Origin: Cinclus cinclus
Taxonomy: Eukaryota; Chordata; Aves; Passeriformes; Cinclidae
Assembly (NCBI RefSeq): GCF_963662255.1
Contig: NC_085047.1
Coordinates: 18,007,258-18,071,257 of the forward strand
Direction of reading: 5' to 3'
Length of the DNA stretch: 64,000 bases
How positions within the stretch are numbered: the first letter of the stretch is position 1; each line of letters opens with the position of its first letter. The notes under the pieces are model-generated. The model was not told the DNA's origin and ran no database searches. It worked only from the letters and a program-made list of their open reading frames with translations. Position numbers and translations under genes: made by a program. Positions 22,581 through 37,120 of this stretch are shown piece after piece.

Positions 22581-25500
22581 ATTTCTTTCTCTGCTGCTCC
22601 GAGACTTCTCTTTCATAGTGCCTCCCTTTTTCAGAAAAATATGACTACACCTTGAGGAACTATTTACCATTTTTTCCTGTTTCAGAAGGAATGAGTAATA
22701 GGTTAGCCAGAACATCCACATCCATTTGAGTCTATCATCTCTGTAAAACACTCCATCTGAACCTGCAAGGCATTTAGGTATATTTTAGACTAATATATAT
22801 TAACTAACCATACTATCGTACATGAAGTATACAACATTGAAAATAGTGAAGCAATTGTCTGGTAATCTCTAAACTCAGTAGATTTTCCTTGTCTTTATGC
22901 AAGTATACTGCAGTACGCAAAATATGTAAATCACATCGGACCTGCTTGCCTGATGTTGTGTAGCCCTTTGAGCTAGTCTAGTGCAAGCAAATCCATGTTT
23001 CCATAGCCAATGACACATGAAAGCAGTGGGTCTGTCATTCACATCCAGTAACTTGGGATTGCTTCACTTACAGACAAAAGTCCCTGTTAAAAGCTGGACC
23101 AAAGCATAGCAACTTTCCCTCAATGCTGCACTTCAGTTTTTACAATACTGCTTTAATTCTCAAGTAAACTGCAATAATATTTAACTGCTTTGAGCATAAA
23201 GTGTAATTGGAACTCATATTTCAATTTTAGATTGCTTGCCCCCTATTACATTTTAGTGCTATCAAGTGGGTTTCTTCCTCTTCCACCCAAGGGTCTCTTT
23301 TTCGTATCTCTGTTTCGGGTCTTATTCAAGCATTTATTTTTTTTGCTCACTATTCCTTTCCTATAAATGCTCCTGGTGCTTTTAAGAAGCTACAGCTCAG
23401 TTCCAGTGTTTTTCTTCAACCTTCAGAGTACCACCGGAGACTTCAAAGCTACCTCACAAATATGTATTTACTTCTGTCTAGAAGAATCAGGACAATCAAG
23501 GAGCAAAAAGTTCTCAGCTTGGTAGGCCCACTGCTTAGCTGATATTATTGAGTCTGTGCTTGGCAAGTGGCAAGTTCCTGCAGTGACTCAAATGAAAGAG
23601 CAGCACCCATTAGGTCCGAGCATGAATGCTTGCAGCTTGGTGGGATTTGCAGATGCACGTCTTGCTGCCCCACTGCCACGCCGGGAGTTACGTTCATTCT
23701 GAGACCACAGCACGCTTTTTTGGCCACGCAGTGTTGCTACCATTTGTACAGTAAAGAAGGCAAGTGACCATTTGACCCTGAATAACAGAAGCATGCAGTA
23801 GCTATTGTACTACTCAAAGACAAGGTGTTTGACTCTTAACTTGTTATATCTAGGGAAATACAGAGCACTGCAGATGTAGCATTGGAGATCTTGTTCATCT
23901 CTTCAAGGGAGAGGCTTCAAAAAGGCAGAGATCAGAATTTTATTCCTTCAGGTGGTGACTATGTGACACAGTGAAGACAGTGGACACCATGAAGAAGTCC
24001 TGGCTCAGCTCCCATCAGAGAGAAAAAAAGCAGCCAATCCAGTGGAACACAAAGACAGTGGAATCACATCTAGCATTTCCTTTTAGAAACATTGCTTATG
24101 GAATTAAAATTTTCAGCTTTAAAGAAAGATGTAAGGTGGGGAGCAAAACTGATCTTGAGGCCTTCTAGGAGAAAAAAAAAAAGAAAGGGAAGGAATAAAA
24201 ATTCATGTCTTGGACTAGTGACACCTACTGTAAATATTCTTGCAGGAGCAAGGCTGTGCAATGCTTCAGTGCATCCAGGTGAGAGGCCTCGTGAGAGGAA
24301 ATTAAATCAGAACATTGCATTGTTTCTGTCCCACTAGGTTCAAATGGAGAAGAAGGTGAAACTTAAGAAGGGCACTTTCTCCTTCTCCTCCCTGTTCCAA
24401 CATGAGAATTGTTGGCAGGCCGGCCTGTAAGAACTAGCTCTTTTTGAAATGTATGGTGTGCCTTCCTGTGTGCCTTCTTAATGGGGATTTTCCCTGAAGT
24501 CAACAGGTTCTCTTGGCTTTCCCCAGTACCAAGTGCTGCAGCAAGGAGGGTACTTAACTGTAGAAAGCAGGGAAATTCCATACTGTCTGTCTGCCAGACC
24601 TACTTGGTTTAGCCTTCAAACACCCATGGTGGGTGTGCATTTCCCTTGTTCTGATTGTCTGCAGCTCTAGCTTAAGAGCTTGTTTGTGTTGAAATCTCTG
24701 TATCACTAGAAGATATGTCCTTCACTGGTTGTAATGGTATGTCTCCTTATAATTTTGTAAAAGGTAGGTGGTGGAGCTACTCCACATTTTAACTCCATCA
24801 GCAAAAAATCAGTTTGATAATACTAGGCCATTTCTTTTCAAATTATGAGTTTTGTCAATTGCTGGTTTGGGGGTTTATCTTTATGTCTTTGAAGGGAAGG
24901 GGAGGTAGGAGTAGCTATATTTGCATGCAAAAGTTTAAATTTTCAAATGCTTTTGAAATTAAGCATTTTCACATTTCAAATGGAAAAAACAATCCTGTAA
25001 AATGCTCCAGCCTGAAACATAGCATTTTTAGTGCACTTTCTTGACCTTCAATGTCAATTTTCTTGAAGAAAAATTTTTGAAAAATAATCAGTCCAGGTTA
25101 ATGCCAGTGAGCAATTGTCCCTTTTTTATAACTTTCAGCAATTTGAAAAATCAGTGGCTTTCATAGCCATTGTCTGCATTTTTTTTTTTCAAATTGAAAA
25201 TTTGCCTTGTGGAAGACATGCAGAGATCTATAGTGAGATTTATGGTCTGTGATGAACAGGGTATTCATAAAGAAACCTTAAATCTGTGACTCTGTTGATG
25301 TCCTACTGAGAAGAACTCAAGTCATGCATGCTCAGCAAGTGCTCAGATTAATATCCTTTCTCCTTCATTCTTAAATTTCCAGATGACTGTTGCTTCCACT
25401 CCACTTTTTCTGCACATTTAAAAGCCTTATTTTAAAAAGTACTAGAGCTCCTTACATCCAAACCTAGGTCCCAGGTAGACGGAAGTTTATATATATTCTG

Positions 25501-26577
25501 TTGACTTTGAGGGAACTGTTCATACATATAAGCTTAAGCCTGTGCATGATCTTGGTTCTTCCAAAAGGACCTGCCCAGAAACAAGTGACTTTGGCTTCAA
25601 AGGTCTGTCACTTCATCTTTCTTGTGAAGCTGGAGCTTTGTGTTGTGACACAGTTCTTGCCTCAAAACTACAGTTGGTGAGCAAAATCCTGATGGCATGA
25701 AAAGCAGTGATAGAGCTTGTCCACTACTGCAGAATCTTCTCCTGGTATCATGATTTATAAATACTTGCCAGGATCTCTTATTTTGCAATACAGATGGCAA
25801 CAGCTAGACAGAAGACCTGGTCTGACATTTCTTATTCAGCCAGTGCTACATAACAAATTTTTTTTAATGGAAAGAATTGAAGGATTTAGTTTGTGTAACA
25901 TTTGCTTATATAGCTTTAAGTTTATTGTAATTTTTATTTATATTTTTCTCATTTTACTTCTGAATGTGTGTATGTAATGCTGTCTTTGCTTTCACTATTT
26001 CACAAATAAGCCTGCTAAGGTGCTAAATTGTCCAAAAAGGTGAAACCTCTCCCTGGCTGCCCCCACAAACTCAAACAAAAAGTAGCAATGCTGTGTGAAC
26101 CCATTGTAAGAAGGATGCTTTACTAAACCCTGACAAAGTTATTGGAAAGGATCACATTCATGTCAATCAATGCAGGGTCCTCGAACTCTGCCCTTCTGCT
26201 GGTATTGTTATAATTTAGATCTCAGCATCTTTGTATCCACACATGCAGGTGTAACAGGTGTGTGTCAGGATGAGTGGAGCAGAAGCTGTGACCATGCACC
26301 CTCTTCTGTTTCCTTTCCTTACCACACAGAGTGTTAACTGCTGTGGGAAGTGTTATTTCCTTAAGGAAGAATCCTCCTAGTATTATACATCATACTTGAC
26401 AGGAACCCCTTCACCTTACAATTTCAAATGAATGCATTTCTTTAGAAATTTTTCATAGTTCTTATGCAACATGTGCCAAGCAACATGTTTATTTTAGTTG
26501 AATTGTTTGAATTTGCTATCAAAATAAGTAAATAAAAACATTAAGTGTAAATGACATTTCCCTATGGACATTCTCAT

Positions 26578-26603
26578 AAAAACAAACAAACAAACAAACA
26601 AAC
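26578..26603. repeat. (AAAC)n microsatellite
   Basis: About six perfect AAAC units, followed by an imperfect continuation to about 26617. It opens a chance lysine/threonine-rich frame that is not a gene. Confidence 0.95.
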
Positions 26604-29600
26604 ATGCAAACAAACCAAAAGCAAGTAAAACCCAAGCAGCTGTCTGGCAAGAGGAAAACTGTATGGGTAAAAATATCTGCTTGCTTGATTCCACATGCAG
26701 CTGCTTTTCAGGGAATGGAAATGCTTCATTGTGTAGGCTTCTAACCTCATACAGGCAGAACCTGATTATGTGAGGCTGGATTGTGGAGCTGTAATATGTG
26801 TTGGTAAGCACTTTCTCAGCAGGTACATTGACCTAAGTAAATGCCCACCAGCACAAAAAAGGTCCTCACAGTTCCACCTGCCTGTTGATATTCTTACAGA
26901 GTGAACACTGGACTGAACTCCATTGTACACACAAGTTAACAAGCAAAAAGAGCTAAATACAAGGAAATGGGGTAAGCATGCAGGCCTGAATACAGATTAT
27001 TGCCAGGGGTAAATTTAGTTACACAAAACATACATTCCTCCAGCATATTTGTGAGGTTCATCCCATGCACACAGGGCTGAACAAGACTAAAATACAACAG
27101 TTTTCTCTAATTTTGTGCCCTTCAACATAGGAAAGTGCATGATTAAAACCAAGTATATCCCTAAGGATTCAAATATTTGATTGGCAAATCCATTTCCAGA
27201 ATGTTATATCATGTTTCTGAAATGGGGGAGGGAAAACAGACACCATTAAGATATGGCGTACACAAACAGAAATGTGGACTGAAACTATTGGACATCAGTT
27301 ATGATTGCAAAAACACTTGCTGGGAGCTAGGACAAGAATCACTTCAGCTATCTGCTAGTTTAGTAATTTGAGATGTTTTACAATAATGAATTCTCCAATT
27401 CAGTTGTAGTATTGGCAATCCAGATGAACTAGCAGCAATGGCCTCAAAAGAGTGCTAGGTGGAAGAGCCTTGTTCCACAGGTGCCTTACTGAGCTGCTTT
27501 GAATGTCTCTGCTTCTAAATGTTTCAGCATCTGGATACAGAACATACCTGGGAGGCTGTGGGCTTGCATGGCCCTTGCTAGCAGAATGGCTAGAGAATAA
27601 GACCCCTTCTTCAACATTTGGGTTAGGCCAAGTCTGTCTGTAGTCCTATAAGAAAGTATCTTTCAGGAAAATGAGAGCGCAAGGGCCACCATATGTCAAA
27701 ACTCTGTTATCGAAGTAAGTGGTTCTATGCTAGGGGTTTTTTTGCAGTTCTTTTGCAAGTGTTGCCTCTGTATTAACTTGGTTTGATTTCTGATCATAAG
27801 CATTGCCCTCTGAGGGAAAAAGTCTTGCTGACTGTTGATATGTTGTGTTTTCTGCTGAGTTCTGTCATGGTAGGAAAGGCTGTAACACCTCTTGTCCTCC
27901 AAGACACATTCAAGTAGGAATGTGGGGCACACTCTGTTTCATGTATTTTCACCACCTTCACTTTCCTATCTTTTCTCTGCACTGTTTTTTTACCCTGCTC
28001 ACACTTGGGTGGAAATTGTCCATTGTTGTTCCCACTTCTTTATTTTATTGCTTTTCTTATTTCAGAACCTCTCCTTATGCTGAACACAGCCTCTGCATCT
28101 TCTTTTTAATCAAGGAAAAATGAGTTTGTTCATATTTATACTCCATGATTTAGGGGCAGTAACAGATAGAGAATTCTTCCTCAAAAGTAGTTTTAATATA
28201 ATCAACTGCAATGGTTTAATGAAAAGGCTCAAAAAAATTTAGGCATTTTCCTGTTGCCATAAATAATGATGCACTTTCTGTATGGGTAGTATTAGATTTT
28301 GGCTAGAAAATTGTGTGGTTGGTACCTTCCCTGTTACTGTTCCTCACCTTCCCAAGAAAAGGCCTAGCTGGTGAAATCTTGTTGCTGTTTTTGTTAGAAT
28401 ACAACCGCTCATTTAAAATATTGCTTTGACCTCTCGTTCTCCAGCTTTATTCATAGCTTTTACAATGACACTGAATAAACTCCAGAGTGTGGTTTTGTCA
28501 GATTGTTATCCCTGTGCAGATATCTGTAGGCATAGCCTGCTTTCCTTGTGGCAGTAACCAAATACATATGTTGACAATGGAACTAATTTTTTTCTTTTAC
28601 AAAAATTCTGTGTGGTTTGAGAAATTTTGTGTATCGCTTGCTAATCAATTTTATGCTGAACAGGCATGTGTGTATGTGTTAAAAAACAGGGGAATAATAT
28701 ACTACAATATTCAAAAGATTCAGCATAGTAACTGTCCTAGACCAGTTTTGGACTCCTTTATGAATGATGTGGTATTTTAGCATAATAAGATGAAGGTCAA
28801 TTTCTTTAGGTTCTTTAGAAGCCCTCGTTTTCTCACTATCCATGGATTCAGAGATAATACAACAAGGATGCTAGCACAGACTGTTTCAGCATTTAGCCTT
28901 TCACAGCACATGGTGCTTGATAATAGCATCCTGTTGATCTTTGTCCTCTGTATTAGGCTCTGTAAAAAGCTGGTAGGAAACAGTTTTAGTGCTGGGGACT
29001 GATGAAGGCATAAGATTCTGCTGTGGCTTTGTTTCAACCAGAGATTTTATGGATGTATTAAAGGATTATTTCTTATCTCTGGCTAAATCTAAGGTTTCAT
29101 TCCCCAATGCTATCAAACTAACACCTTTCTTTAGTATAATACATACATGCCTTTGCAAATATTTTATAAACAGTCATCCATCATGTGTTGTAACAGAAAA
29201 CTAGCCATCAAGAAGCAGACTTCCTAGCTTATTCTCCAAGGGTGGAATGCAATTATGCAGAGGAACAAAACAAGGTTTATGTACCATCCAAGTCCCTCGT
29301 AGCCCTGTTTGTGCTGACTTTTTACACACTGGTAAACTCTACCACAAAAAAAGCAATTTTTGGTGGTGTCTGAGTGCCACAGTCAATTAAATTTTGTCTG
29401 TAGGACCCCTGTCAGTATTGTGTGTGGAAGACAGAAGAGATGCCGAGTGGAATTTTATGCTCAGTGGGCCTGGCTGATGCTCAGCTGAAGTCAGGTGAAC
29501 TTTTGCAAGTCCTTCCAAAATCAACAGAATGTCTCCTTCACTCACTCCCTATTTCTCTTGCTAAGCCACAGTTTTCTGATATTTTCAGGCACTTGTGCTC

Positions 29601-29963
29601 TCCAGCTTGGAATCCCCACAAGGTTGGGTTTCATAACAGAAGGCATCCCTCATTCTTTTAAATTTGAGTAGAAAGAAGAGAGCAAGGTGACTAATATTTT
29701 TTCCTTCCTAATCTTGTTGGGTTGTTGAAGGTCTGCCAAAGATTACTTGAGGTTTCCATGGATAAGGTGTGAGTGAAGACTGCAGCAGTTTGAAGTGGTG
29801 TGAAGCAAAGTGGTGTGTTGGCTTTTTCTTCTTAATTCACTGGAAAGTAGCACTATCCTACTATATCTCCCTCAGCTGTTTATGTTTTAGCAGTGAGTGT
29901 CACCTACTTAAAAATACTTTGAATTATCCTCAGTAAACAACCTCTTGTAGTCCAAAGCAATAT

Positions 29964-30001
29964 GTTGTCTCCTTATAGAGACAACGTCTCCTTATAGAGA
30001 G
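29964..30001. repeat. Short hairpin with adjacent direct duplication
   Basis: GTTGTCTC and GAGACAAC form an 8-bp inverted repeat around a 6-base centre (29964-29985). The word GTCTCCTTATAGAGA is then repeated directly 19 bases later (29967-29981 and 29986-30000). It is a small local duplication, without other signs of a gene or of a termination signal. Confidence 0.85.
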
Positions 30002-33000
30002 CTTACAGCACCTTGCAGACCTGACACAGAGCCCTTGAAGTAAACAGAAAGTCTCTCAGTGACTGCATGGGTTTAGACAGGGAGCCCCTGTGGACTGCAC
30101 AAGACAGGTAACACCATCAAAAGCACCTATAACTACTGACAGTCAGTAGGTCATCATCTCCAAATCACTTGGATGACTTGGAAAATATTTATCCTAGGGC
30201 TGGCTGTACATTCTCAGCAGTACAGAGCACATAAATGGTACTCAATGAATGACATAAAAATTCTTCTAAGTGCAAAAATATTTCTGTTCAGGAAAATTAC
30301 AATTTTATGCTTTTCTATTTTTTTTTCGGACAATATCTTTGTAAACATCCCTTTGGCTATAGTATTTTCTTAAAGTGCAAATACGTACTATGTGTCAAAA
30401 TAAAATATTTATTGAATACATTTACTTTGTGTCTGCTGAGTTATGAGAGTATTTTGAAGTGCTTCTTTGTTGCACCTGTTGAGGCCATTTTACATTCTCG
30501 CTTGTCTGGAGACAGTGAAAATTTGAAGCCTCACATTTCTGCAAAAAGAAATCATTGAAGAGAACTTGAATTGAAATTGAACACAAGCATTCACTGTTGC
30601 TGGCACTCCAGGAACAAACATACAACCACTTAAATCCTCAAGGTGTGGATAGTTGTCTTTACCAGACCCAGTCCTCATTTGAGTGTGGGATGATATCAAA
30701 CAGTACTGCAGACTGATGGGTGCAACTTGTCCAAGGATACCTGAGGTCAACTATGGCTTTCCTGATGCCCCAGAGGAGGCAAAGCCCAGGGATTGGTTTC
30801 TTTGCTTCTCTCTTTCTTGCAATAACCCAAGGAGAAGAGTATGAGAGAGTGGAGGATGGGGACTCTCACACCATGGCCTGCATCCTCCAGACACTAGAAT
30901 GGTTTTGTAGATGACTGTGACATTACTGAAGGTATGGACCCCTATGACTTCTGAGAAAAAAAAGGAATGTATCTTTCCCCAGCCTCCAGGGAGTCTGTAT
31001 GGTAGCTAAGAAATTGAAGAACATTCAGGAGCTGGCAGAAGTTCAGAAAACCAGCCTTCAGTCCCCACAACTGGTCCTTCCTGTCAGAAAAATTTCCTCC
31101 AAGGCAAGGAGCAAGCTGGTATGCAGACATGGACAGCAGCAGATACTCATACTGGGTTTATCTCATAGGAAGTGATAAGTTGATGACAGCTCACCAGGAA
31201 GCATGAAAGACATCCCTCCAGAGCCTCAATGTCCATTTAGGCACCAGCAGAGTGTATGTGGGCATTTGAAGCTCATTTGAAGCTTAGTTTCATGTGCAAC
31301 CCCTCATGAGATGCCTGGAGCTGTAGCTATTGCCATCTTCTGGGGTTGCTTTACAAGGTTCCTTCAGTCCTCACTCCATGGCTTTCCCTGAGTATCTGTT
31401 AAAAGAAGAAGCCATGAGGTATCTTAAGACTCTTGCAAGAAGTGAAGGACAAACAAAGGCATTGTTATCCAATTATGTGCTGTAATTTGGATTAAAAATG
31501 TAGAACTTTGGGTACAGTTTTTAAAGGAGAATCTATGAATGACTAGCTGGGCCTGTGTACACACTCATAACCAAAGGGTTTGTGAATGGGGAGATTAAGT
31601 TGCATTGTAGCTCTCTTTGTTGAGTGATTGGGTCCTTTGAGTATGTAAACAATAGATTATAAGGCCTAGAATATGTAAAATGAGGTGGTGATTCAGTTTA
31701 GGCTAGATATCATTGAGCTCCTATTGTAAGTGGTAAAGAGACCTACAGGCTCCCCTTGGACCTGGACCCACTCTGGATTTCTTTTGGTGGCTGCTCAGCT
31801 CCCCTTACTGTTTACATACAGAATCTGATGAGATGTCTATTGTCAGAGTTATGTATGTGCCTGAAGTGAGTGGTGTCACACTTCCATTTAGCTTTCCTGT
31901 GTAAAGATTTAGAAGAACAGGGAACCTAGAAAATGCTAATTTCCTGCCTACCATATTTAAATTCCCTATCTACCAGATTTAAATTAAGCATACAGGGATG
32001 ACTGCCTCAAATAATCTAGTTTATACAGTTCAAACACATTCTTCAACCCAAGACCCAATTCAACAAATATTTTATTTCCTCACCCTGTTACAATCATTGC
32101 AACCATCAATACAATTCAATTATGCTTAATCTAACACAGGACACCAATTATTTTTACGGATACAGTGGGATATTGACTGCCAGAGAATGGGACTGAAGGC
32201 CTATCAAACTAAAGAGAGCAAGCAACGACTAGTCCTTCAAACGATTATTCTGATTTCTGAAAAAGCAAAGAAATATCTACCCTTTCTTTTATCTTTTTGT
32301 ATCATATCATACAGAAAGAGGTCTTGACATTCTTTGAAAGCTGCTCAGAAGCTTCCACATGAGTTATGCAAAAAGAGCTGCAGCTGACACATAAAAAGTC
32401 TTTAAAAACATTTCTGCAACTGTGGCTAGATCCCCTGGGATTGAATAAGGCAGTCTTTAATTATAGCCCCCCTGAAAACTATGGATAGGAAGAATGCTTC
32501 CAGAGTTTGGCTAGACCTTGAGAGCTGTTTGTGAAAACAACCCTTTCATGTGTTACAAATGGGATTTAGCCATTTACATGGATGAGCTTATGCATTTGCC
32601 TGTATGGTCAGAACCAAAGTCCCTGTATGGTTGATTTTGAAAAGATTTAATATATGTGCACACTTTTCAGGCAGATACCTAATATTGAAATAAATACAGT
32701 CCTGTCAGGTGTAACCTCAAGTCAAGCATGTCCACAAGCTTTTGCAAGAAGGGTCTGGTGCTGTGAATATGTGCAGGAGATCTCTTTAGTACCTCCTCAG
32801 TTTAATTCAATCAGAAACCGTGTTTAAAAGTCTACCTGTACTGCTGTAGAATTATACTGTTAGCTGTATAAAGAAATAACATTTTCTTGCAAAAAAATCC
32901 AGTTGTTTTAGCAGATTTGTTTCTTTGACAGAAAATGTATTGATCTGATCCTGGGAAAGTGAATGTAGTGCTCAACAGAACAGTTCCTGCCATATAATTT

Positions 33001-34383
33001 TGATGTTCATAAGGTTGTGTCATATTTCATATGAAAAGACTCTGTCAACTTCCACTGACTTTTGAATCTTAAAATGATTCATCCACACAAATATATTTTT
33101 CAGGAAGGCTTCTGAAGCAGAAAACTGATTTCATTGCAAAATAACAATTTAATTAAACATATGTTTCTTTTGTATGTACACCTCTAGATGTTTTTTTTAT
33201 TTTTGTGGCCCCTATGGAAATACAATGTTTAACATAATATGGAAAAGGGAATTCATTGGAAATAATATATTTTGAAGAATAAACTTGTAAAAGCATGTAT
33301 ATCTGTATTGTAACTTTACTGTTTACTTATAACTAAAGAAATAATGAAAGTTAATGTGTAAAATAGTTATAATTGTCAACATTTCTCAATTCTGAATAAT
33401 TCAAACTTTTTATTTCCAATAATCTCAGTCCAAGTTTATCTTCAGGTTTTCATCTCAGTATACCTGAATGTCTTTGCCAGCCAGATTTCCCATGTACCAA
33501 TGTAAAATTTGATTTCTATCCCTGCCTTTTACAATTTCTCTTGCTCTTCATGGGAGGAACCATCCATAATAAACTAGGAGGGGAGAGACTGGTTCCACTG
33601 GCAGCAAATAAAGCTTTTCCAGTTAGTTCCCTGATGCTGGAGGTTTCAGCCTCAAGACATAATTACAGGTAAGGATGGCTATGTTGAGTTTGGTGTTAAG
33701 CCATTGGCTTCAGTGGGGACACATTTCCTCCTCAAATGTTTAATTTCAGTAATGATTTAAAGTGTTTGTGTGATTAGATGTATACAGACATGCACACACA
33801 AGTGGTTCCTCTCACGTTTAATATGGAAGAACCCATTATATGCTCAAAGTAAAAGTGCATGAAGATGATGTTGTTTGGTTGTTTTTGTGTTTCTAAATAC
33901 AGATATAACTTGCAAGAAAATTTTCACCCTTTTTTTTTGTTCTCACTCAGATAAAAAAAATAACAAGACCTTTTTCACAAAGAAAAAACTTTCCCCAACT
34001 TGTCTCTGACTATGTTGTGAGGACCACTGTCTCACTCATGTGTGATGTTGTATTTTCCCATGAAGCTTTGATAGGAGCTAAACATAGAAACTTTAATTAA
34101 TTTCTTAGTCCTACATCAGTCAGTATTTTCGAAACTTACAGCCAAATTTACTATTAAGTATTACAAAGGTCATTGTTACATAAAGCCACAATTTCTCTAG
34201 AATAGATATATTGCTATTTTAAAATCTTCTAGCCTTTAAGCTAAGCTTACAATTTTGTGACCTGCTGCATGTTCACATGTTGCAGTACTCAGTTTGAAAG
34301 CTGGGCAGTCTGAAAGTGAGTGCAATTCAAATATGCCAATTCAAGTGAAACCAATTTGGAAAACTGTACCTAGAAAAAACCAA

Positions 34384-34425
34384 AATCACAGAATAACCCA
34401 GTTTGGGAGTGACTTCAAAAATGTA
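34384..34425 (-). mobile_element. Possible short CR1 tail remnant
   Basis: AAAATCACAGAATAACCCAG followed by TTTGGGAGTGACTTCAAAAAT resembles the reverse complement of a CR1 3' end (the AATCACAGAAT and GGAAGGGACC region). Only about 40 bases match and the rest is not recognisable, so this may be chance. Confidence 0.3.
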
Positions 34426-34934
34426 GGCTTGTTTTTATATCTGCTCTTAAAGAACAAAAGAAGGCCCAGCACAAGCATTGTACATCACTAAAATATCTTG
34501 ACATTGTTACATTGGATTTAAAGTGGTGTAAAGACCTTGAAACAGTCTGATTGACTTCACCTTTGCTGACACTGAGCTGTGGATTTTCAAAATGAAGCAC
34601 CATAAATGTCTGCAAAGCATGAAGACCTGAAAATTTTAGCAGACGTTTTCCATGAAATGTGTGCAGATGAAGACAAAAAAGTATCCTGTAGGTATTGGTG
34701 CACAGACAGTCTAATGCTGCTGCAGTAGCTGGATGAAACCAGATCCACCACATTGACACAGATTCTAATCAATAATAAGATGGAGCAGAGAAATATATCC
34801 CAATATTGACTGAGCCCTTCATTGTATAATTTTGACTGCCATTTAGAGTCCATGATAAAGAATTTTAGTTCACAGATGCAAAAACTTTTCAAGAGAGTGA
34901 TGCTACAAATTAGACACCTCAGAAGCACCGACTT

Positions 34935-34955
34935 AAAAAAAAAAAAAAAAAAAAA
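34935..34955. repeat. Poly-A run (21 bases)
   Basis: An uninterrupted run of 21 A. No recognisable retroposed gene body precedes it, so I do not call it the tail of a processed pseudogene. Confidence 0.9.
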
Positions 34956-36984
34956 GCGATTCCTCCCCTGGATGTAACCTTTGAGGTTTCTTCCTTATTT
35001 AAGGGCTATTTTCCCCATCATCATTCTAATTAGTGCCAAGGAAAAGTGCTGTGCTGCCCAAGAGGAAGGCTGTAGCTTTTTGCTGAGTGCAGTTGTTCTA
35101 AGCCGCTTGGACATGTTCTGGTCCTGTTGAGCAGTTATATGTTGTCTCCACAGACCGTCTAGGTCATGGATGCTTTTTTGACTGTTTTCTTTAATTTTCA
35201 GTTGCTAAATCAGTTAAAAGAAGGAATGATATAACACTGTCCTAAGATCACTATTCCAAGTGAGCAATTGCTGCTGTAGTTGCCATAGGGATACTGAATG
35301 AATGCAGATGAGGTAGGAGATATCCAGAAGGCTCTGTGAACATGAGCTTCCCTTCAGTAGCCCAGTGTGACCAAAAGATGGGAGATTTCTGCACTTCCAT
35401 AATGCTGGGCTGAAATGGCCATCTGGCTGTCAACGTGCTCCTTTGGCCAGAGACGTGGTCACCTTGCTCACCATTAAAAGTGGAACTTGGCCTCTTAGGT
35501 GATTTTGAAAACATTACCACAAGTTTCCTAGGAGCAATACTTAGAAACAGCTACTTGCTGTGAAGACTGAAATACCACCAATACTGCATTTGTAATAAAT
35601 CCACCACGGAGAAGTGTGGAAGCTGCATACATATGAGACCAAGTGGTGCATTTGGGGACCAATAGAATCTAATTTTAATAAACTAATATTTAGAGAGGAA
35701 TAGCTCTTCAAGAGAGGAAGGAGCTATTATATAGAATGTGTTCAACACTATGACAGAGACAAACAATCTTTCCATGGACAAGGACTGATAAGTGAGCTGC
35801 CTCTCATTTCAACTTACTCATGACAAGGGGTGAACGTGGTTAGCTGCTGGACAATGCTGATCATTTTTAGTGTATCTGTGTATTTGCTTCTATTCCAAGC
35901 AGGACTGAATCAAAGCAAGAGTCATTATGAAAATAGCCTGTAAATGCAATTACTCACTTTCCTAAACATCCTCAGAAAACACCGGTGAACTCACGTGATA
36001 ACTTGGTGACACACACTGGCACTCACAAACTCTACCTTTGGAGCACCATTCGCTGCCCACCTGATTGTGGAAAGAGATGAATCTTGCAGCCTTAGGCTCC
36101 TCAGATTTATGCTTTCCACTGGAAACTGCAGAGAAAGACCAATGACATTTATGATGACAAGAACCAACTCTGCCCTCAGGTGTATATTCACAGTTGTATG
36201 TAAGGTCTGAGTTTAGCAATAAATTATTTGGTTAAAAATACACAAATAAGTACAGACTCAGACTGTACATTTTTTGACATGGACACAGCTCTTAATTATT
36301 ATGGCATGATTAGAGCTTTGGCTATTCTGAATGGATGTATTTCAGTTGTCTCCAGAGAAATTGCAGTGATTTGCTTCAGGTCACTTAGATGATCATGGCA
36401 GACTTTCAGCCCCTAAAATGCAAATTTGTGCTGGGAAAAAACCAATGCTGGCTGGGTGTAGGCTGCAAATCTAATGCTATTTCATAGTGGTGTTATCCCA
36501 GGCACTGTGCTTTGGATGTATTAACAGAGTAAGATACTGCTGAAAGGATTAACTGTAGATAGTATACCTAAGTTAGGGCCAGGATAATTAATTTGAAATA
36601 GTGAAAGGTATGAATGGAATTTTATGAAAACAGATATAAATATTCCCCAACTAAATGGAATGAATTAGCAGCCAAGGGGTAATCAGAAGACACATGGTTC
36701 ACTGATAAAGAAATACACAAAATCTAACATGTCTTGCTCAAGAGTGGACTAGATGGCAGTAATTTCTATATTCCCACTCACCAAAATAGTCTGTCCTTCC
36801 TATTCACGGCACCTCTTAGCTTAAAACTCTGCAACTTCTAAAATGTCCTCCCCCTCCTCATTTTTAGGCATTTTATGGTAATATTAGCACTATGAATTAG
36901 TACTTTTCAACGTTGTCTGATGTAGGTCAATTAATACCTTTTAAACCACTCAAGACTTAATTAAAATAAACAAACATTCTCATA

Positions 36985-37120
36985 TCTATCTTTCAGCTGA
37001 AGGAAATGAATCACAGAAAAGTTAAGTTGCTTCTAAAGTTATAAAACAAGCCAGTAGGCAAATCAGGAGGAGAGGTAAGCAGCCATGGACTTCTTGACTC
37101 CCACTGTAACAATTACATTA
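36985..37120 (-). mobile_element. MIR-like SINE fragment
   Basis: The plus strand reads, in order, AATCACAGAAAAGTTAAGTTG, then CAAGCCAGTAGGCAAATCAG and TTCTTGACTCCCACTGTAAC. This matches the reverse complement of the MIR core (the CACAGAGAAGTTAAGTGACTTG, CACAGCAAGTCAGTGGCAGAGC and CCTGACTCCCAGTC parts). It is diverged, about 130 bp long, non-coding and old. Confidence 0.65.

Larger units (their letters stand above)
22581..36984. other. Gene-free AT-rich sequence
   Basis: No supported gene over about 14 kb. Contents worth naming are the AAAC repeat (26578-26603), a small duplicated hairpin (29964-30001), a possible CR1 scrap at about 34384-34425, a 21-base A run (34935-34955) and a possible MIR scrap around 36355-36430 (GCAGTGATTTGCTTCAGGTC). 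Reading frames are all short and domain-free. Confidence 0.5.

Noticed and set aside
34935..34955. 21-base A run as the tail of a processed pseudogene
   Set aside because: No recognisable gene body or duplicated target site adjoins it.
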